In this document: positions 60,652 to 64,000 of the stretch, in pieces
Numbering within the stretch: position 1 is the stretch's first letter
How the letters are laid out: each line of letters begins with the position of its first letter
Assembly (NCBI GenBank): GCA_948467735.1
Contig: CAOKFN010000017.1
Span: 1-64,000 of the forward strand
Source of the DNA: an uncultured bacterium
Lineage (GTDB): Bacteria; Bacillota; Clostridia; Lachnospirales; Lachnospiraceae
Reading direction: 5' to 3'
Length of the DNA: 64,000 nt
The notes under the pieces: model-generated
Databases searched by the model: none
What the model saw: the letters and a program-made list of their open reading frames with translations, nothing else
What the model was told of the DNA's origin: nothing
Translations under genes and position numbers: made by a program

Positions 60652-61392
60652 ATGAGTTTAGTGGCGCCCGTAGAAGACGGGAAAGTCGTGGAAACAGAAT
60701 CTCAAAATTCGTTAAAGAAAGCCCATAGTACCAAGAACGGCATGGATAAGGACGCGTTTTTACAGCTTCTGGTGGCTCAGATGCAGTATCAGGATCCCTT
60801 GGAGCCGACGTCCAACACAGAATTTGTGGCGCAGTATGCGCAGTTCTCGCAGGTGGAGCAGATGCAGAATCTGGCATCGACCAGCGAATTGTCGAGGGCG
60901 TCTTCCTTAGTGGGAGAGAACGTCTATGTGAAGACAGTCTCATCTTCGGGAGATCCCAAGTATATTTACGGCAAGGTGGATTATGTTGTCTTTGAGGCCG
61001 GCAAAGCCTATCTGGCCATCAATGAGGAATTGTATTCTCTGGATGATTTGGATACGGTGGTGGATGCAGAGTACAAGGCGGCTTATGACAAGGCGACGGA
61101 GTTCGTTGAGACGCTGAATAAGCTTCCTAAGGTAACTGCAATCGATCTGTCCAATGCCGAGACCATTGATAAGCTGCAGAAGACTTATGAAGAAATGACG
61201 GATTATGAGAAGAGTTTCCTTGCATCGGATGTGGTTAAGAGGTATAATGAATATGTTGAGAGGCTGAAAGAAGTTCGCAACAACGCGGAAGGAGCGGATA
61301 AGAACGATAAGCCTTCCGAGGGCGGAGAGGAATCCGGCGGTGAAGATACCGACACGGAGGGAGCAGGAAGCACGCCAAATCCGGCCCCGTAA
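60652..61392 (+). CDS. flgD: Hook-capping protein FlgD with an added helical module
   Basis: 246 residues from ATG 60652 (AAAGGAG upstream). The FlgD core is clear: MDKDAFLQLLVAQMQYQDPL followed by NTEFVAQYAQFSQVEQMQNL, then GENVYVKT. Instead of the usual FlgD Ig-like end, residues about 147-212 form a three-helix stretch (KLPKVTAIDLSNAETIDKLQ, then YEEMTDYEKSFL) like those repeated in clostridial surface proteins, followed by a disordered Glu/Gly/Ser tail. The core is enough to support hook assembly. Confidence 0.92.
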   Translation: MSLVAPVEDGKVVETESQNSLKKAHSTKNGMDKDAFLQLLVAQMQYQDPLEPTSNTEFVAQYAQFSQVEQMQNLASTSELSRASSLVGENVYVKTVSSSGDPKYIYGKVDYVVFEAGKAYLAINEELYSLDDLDTVVDAEYKAAYDKATEFVETLNKLPKVTAIDLSNAETIDKLQKTYEEMTDYEKSFLASDVVKRYNEYVERLKEVRNNAEGADKNDKPSEGGEESGGEDTDTEGAGSTPNPAP

Positions 61393-61452
61393 GCCGAAGG
61401 ACGACGCAAATGCCGTAAAACAAAATAAGGAAGAAAGAAGGAGCTTGCAGGG

Positions 61453-61860
61453 ATGAACATTCAAAACAATGGATACATTTCCATTGCACAGTTGTCGGAT
61501 CAGTATCTGGGCAAGACTCAGAAAACGCAGGTTCGGGATCCCTTGGGGACTACGGATGGTCTTTCCTTTCAGGAACTGCTGAGGCAGAAGGAGCTGCAGG
61601 GCACGGGCGGCCTTAAATTCTCGAAGCATGCCATGGGCAGACTGGCGGATCGCAATATTGAGCTGAGCGACAGTCAGCTGGAACGGCTGGAGACGGGAAC
61701 GAAGAAGGCGGGCCAGAAAGGTATCCGTGATTCGCTGGTGATAGTGGATGAGCTGGCGTTTATCGTGAATATACCTAACCGAACGGTCGTCACCGCAATG
61801 GACAGCACAGAGACGGACGGAAACATATTTACCAATATCAATGGAGCAGTTATCATATAA
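61453..61860 (+). CDS. Flagellar operon protein of TIGR02530 type
   Basis: 135 residues. Typical block LKFSKHAMGRLADRNIELSD and the end IVNIPNRTVVTAMD followed by NIFTNINGAVII. Always found between flgD and flgE in Firmicutes; function unknown, presumed to act in hook assembly. Confidence 0.92.
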   Translation: MNIQNNGYISIAQLSDQYLGKTQKTQVRDPLGTTDGLSFQELLRQKELQGTGGLKFSKHAMGRLADRNIELSDSQLERLETGTKKAGQKGIRDSLVIVDELAFIVNIPNRTVVTAMDSTETDGNIFTNINGAVII

Positions 61861-61940
61861 CCGGACCTTTAGGAGGTTATTGCTCCGCGAATGACAGAGC
61901 GGGGCAGCTGTTTCCGGTTTTAATAGGAGGAACAAATACT

Positions 61941-63749
61941 ATGATGAGATCACTTTTTTCTGGCGTGTCAGGTCTTAGGACACATCAGACCAAGATGGAC
62001 GTCATCGGCAACAATATTGCCAACGTCAACACAACGGCATATAAATCAAGCTCCATCACCTTCACCGCATTGATGAGCCAGACCACCCAGAGAGCCAGCG
62101 GCGCAAACGCGGCCACGGGTACGGGCGGCGTCAACGCGAGACAGATTGGTCTGGGCGTAAGAGCCGGCGCCATTAATCTTAACATTACGGGTCAGGGCTC
62201 CAGTCAGTCTACGGGAAATCCTTTCGACGTTATGATTAACGGAGAGAATTTCTTCGTTGTCAGCGACGGCAGCTCGAATTATTTTACAAGGGACGGTTCG
62301 TTCTATGTGGACGGAGCGGGCAACTTGGCAATGACCAGCCTTGGATATAATGTCATGGGATGGCAGGTGGATCCGGAAACGGGAAGCATCAAGAAGGATA
62401 CCGTGTCGGCTCTGCGCATCATGAGCGCAGCCAATATGACCTATCCCCCCGAGGCTACTTCGGAAGGATATATGTCCGGCATCATCGACAGGCATGACAC
62501 GGAAGTGACGAGCGCAAACGGCAGGGTGGTCAACTTTGAATTTTATGATTCGCTCGGCTACAGCTACACGGCAAAATTTGTATTCAGGCAGTCCTCGGAC
62601 GATCATATCTACAGCTTGGAGCTTGACAAGGTGATCGACTCGGAAGGCGTGGAAGTACCCGGAATGGAGGGCGTGTTCGGCGGGACGAATAAGAAGATTG
62701 TAGATCAGGAACCCAAGTCGATGGGCTTTAATCTGGGAAATTATGGATGGAACAACGGAGGTAACGGGTCGATTCTTCAGGATACCCAGACTCCTCCCAA
62801 TAATCTTGTTGATTTGACTCAGCTCATAGATAATAATGTATTCAGGGCAAGGGACGAGGTAATCACCATAGACGCTACGGCAACGCCGCCCGTTACCGCC
62901 ACTGTGGAGGAACAGCTGGAAAAAGTTGCCGCGGCGTATGGCTATCCGGGAGATGTGGACGGCTTCCTGAATCAGGTTTACACGGACGGCAACGGCGTTG
63001 AATGGACAGTGGAGCAGATGCTGTTGAGACAGGGAGGGGCGACCGTAAACAATGCGGCGGGCGCCGCGGCTCCCAATCTGAACTCCATTTTTGCCGCTCC
63101 GGATCCGACCGAACCCAACGTTCTGGCCGCAACCATGACGGGCCGAAGCTTTCAGGGCTATGAAGTACGCTTTGACGCAAAGAACGGTAATTTTGCAGGA
63201 ATAGACGGGCTGGCAACCCAGACCACGGTAACTTTGAATCTGGCAGGCGTGGGAGACGGCAATTTCAATAATATCACGCTGGACTTGTCGGAGACCGGCA
63301 TGTGGGACAATAAGGGAACCTCCACCATCGGCGCAAACAAGGGCAGCAATGAGGACGACAGGCTGGGACAGGGTTCGGGCCGTCGGCTGGGCGAGATGAC
63401 CGGAGTATCCATCCAGCAGAACGGTATGATCTACGCAAGCTATGACAACGGCATGACAAAACTGCTGGGACAGATTGCCACGGCCAGATTTGCCAATGCT
63501 TCCGGTCTGGAGAAGCTGGCGGATAACCTGTATACATCGACGCTGAACTCCGGCGAGTTCGACGGCATCGGCGTGGATATCACCGCAAGCGGCGATTCCA
63601 TGTCCACCGGACAGCTGGAGATGAGTAATGTGGATCTGTCTTCGGAATTTACCGAAATGATTACCACCCAGCGAGGTTTCCAAGCCAACAGCCGTATTAT
63701 TACCGTCTCCGATACGCTTTTGGAAGAATTAACTAATTTAAAGAGATAA
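61941..63749 (+). CDS. flgE: Flagellar hook protein FlgE
   Basis: 602 residues, longer than the common 400-450. N-terminal rod/hook domain (MMRSLFSGVSGLRTHQTKMD, then IGNNIANVNTTAYKSSSITF), a large variable middle (about 240-430), and the C-terminal FlgE domain with SNVDLSSEFTEMITTQRGFQ and the ending ITVSDTLLEELTNLKR. AGGAGG precedes the ATG. The hook joins rod and filament. Confidence 0.95.
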   Translation: MMRSLFSGVSGLRTHQTKMDVIGNNIANVNTTAYKSSSITFTALMSQTTQRASGANAATGTGGVNARQIGLGVRAGAINLNITGQGSSQSTGNPFDVMINGENFFVVSDGSSNYFTRDGSFYVDGAGNLAMTSLGYNVMGWQVDPETGSIKKDTVSALRIMSAANMTYPPEATSEGYMSGIIDRHDTEVTSANGRVVNFEFYDSLGYSYTAKFVFRQSSDDHIYSLELDKVIDSEGVEVPGMEGVFGGTNKKIVDQEPKSMGFNLGNYGWNNGGNGSILQDTQTPPNNLVDLTQLIDNNVFRARDEVITIDATATPPVTATVEEQLEKVAAAYGYPGDVDGFLNQVYTDGNGVEWTVEQMLLRQGGATVNNAAGAAAPNLNSIFAAPDPTEPNVLAATMTGRSFQGYEVRFDAKNGNFAGIDGLATQTTVTLNLAGVGDGNFNNITLDLSETGMWDNKGTSTIGANKGSNEDDRLGQGSGRRLGEMTGVSIQQNGMIYASYDNGMTKLLGQIATARFANASGLEKLADNLYTSTLNSGEFDGIGVDITASGDSMSTGQLEMSNVDLSSEFTEMITTQRGFQANSRIITVSDTLLEELTNLKR

Positions 63750-64000
63750 TTTTACTCGCATTGCAGCTGGAAATGTGTTATACTATGGGGGCAGGGTGCT
63801 GTCCCCATATGTGCTTCAAGATAACGGAAGCCTGCGAAGCGCAATTTTGTCTGTGAAAACGGCGTAAATTTCGCGGAGCGCAAGTCCCGGGGAAGATTCG
63901 GGCGAGGGGATAGGGAACAGGTGATTGATTTTGGATGCGGATGTTTTGTTTTTTTTAAATATCGGCATATGACGGGGAGGGATAGTCATACGAGGGTGAG
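63750..64000 (+). other. Gap after flgE, window edge
   Basis: No gene is supported. In related genomes flbD and motAB follow, but no flbD start is recognisable before the edge. A small hairpin (GGGG ... CCCC) lies near 63787-63808. Confidence 0.5.

Noticed and set aside
62046..63683. 545-codon open frame opposite flgE
   Set aside because: Shadow of flgE; no family features and no promoter or ribosome site.

Overview
The window (about 50% GC, 64 kb) looks like chromosome of a motile, anaerobic Lachnospiraceae-type Firmicute. Pointers are: topA-codY directly ahead of a large flagellar operon; a T-box ahead of pheST; an archaeal/eukaryal-type aspartyl-tRNA synthetase; ATP-dependent PEP carboxykinase; the hom / PGM-like / lysC threonine cluster; AgrA/AgrC-like regulators; and canonical sigma-A promoters (TTGnnn-N17-TATnnT) with strong GGAGG ribosome sites and frequent GTG/TTG starts.

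Layout. 1-2.8 kb: tail of an OmpR-type regulator, its histidine kinase, a Na+/Ca2+ antiporter and a small orphan. 2.9-8.4 kb (minus strand): LytTR regulator, soluble GHKL kinase and two ABC exporter half-genes. 8.6-12.5 kb: a dCache chemoreceptor and pckA. 12.8-15.5 kb: a minus-strand lipoprotein and three small accessory genes, one SUKH-like. 16.3-22.3 kb: aspartyl-tRNA synthetase, a 6S-like structured RNA, a SpoIID/LytB protein, a YihY membrane protein, an SDR oxidoreductase. 22.3-28.2 kb: a Uma2 remnant, the T-box-pheS-pheT unit, and an Rpn nuclease pseudogene broken by a 73-bp palindromic insert. 28.7-34.8 kb: small unknowns, then pheB-like ACT gene, hom, PGM-like proposed homoserine kinase and aspartokinase. 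35.2-45.1 kb: a second chemoreceptor and three glycosidases (GH3, GH35, GH115). 45.2-47.3 kb: a decayed island bounded by a duplicated tRNA-Gly 3' end, carrying a likely type I toxin-antitoxin pair; then divergent tRNA-Gly and tRNA-Glu. 47.8-63.7 kb: topA, codY and the flagellar operon flgB-flgC-fliE-fliF-fliG-fliH-fliI-fliJ-motE-like-fliK-flgD-TIGR02530-flgE.

How genes work together. The flagellar operon with two chemoreceptors gives motility and taxis, and CodY beside it could tie motility to nutrient state. PheB-like, Hom, the PGM-like enzyme and LysC form the aspartate-to-threonine branch. GH35, GH115 and a D-mannonate-type oxidoreductase fit intracellular use of plant side-chain oligosaccharides.

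Most striking. (1) A previously unlisted 26-codon holin-like toxin with a well-defined antisense RNA promoter and terminator overlapping its 3' end, inside a tRNA-bounded island. (2) A repeated pattern of short tandem-repeat expansions: in frame inside conserved enzymes (AspRS, PheT, GH115, and an ABC ATPase between Walker B and the switch histidine), with cousins in promoters and leaders of hom and flgB and between pheS and pheT. (3) A 73-bp double-hairpin insert with an AATT duplication that breaks an Rpn gene. (4) A surface-protein-like helical module fused to the hook-cap protein FlgD. No CRISPR array or large intact mobile element was seen. All family names come from reading motifs; no database was searched.
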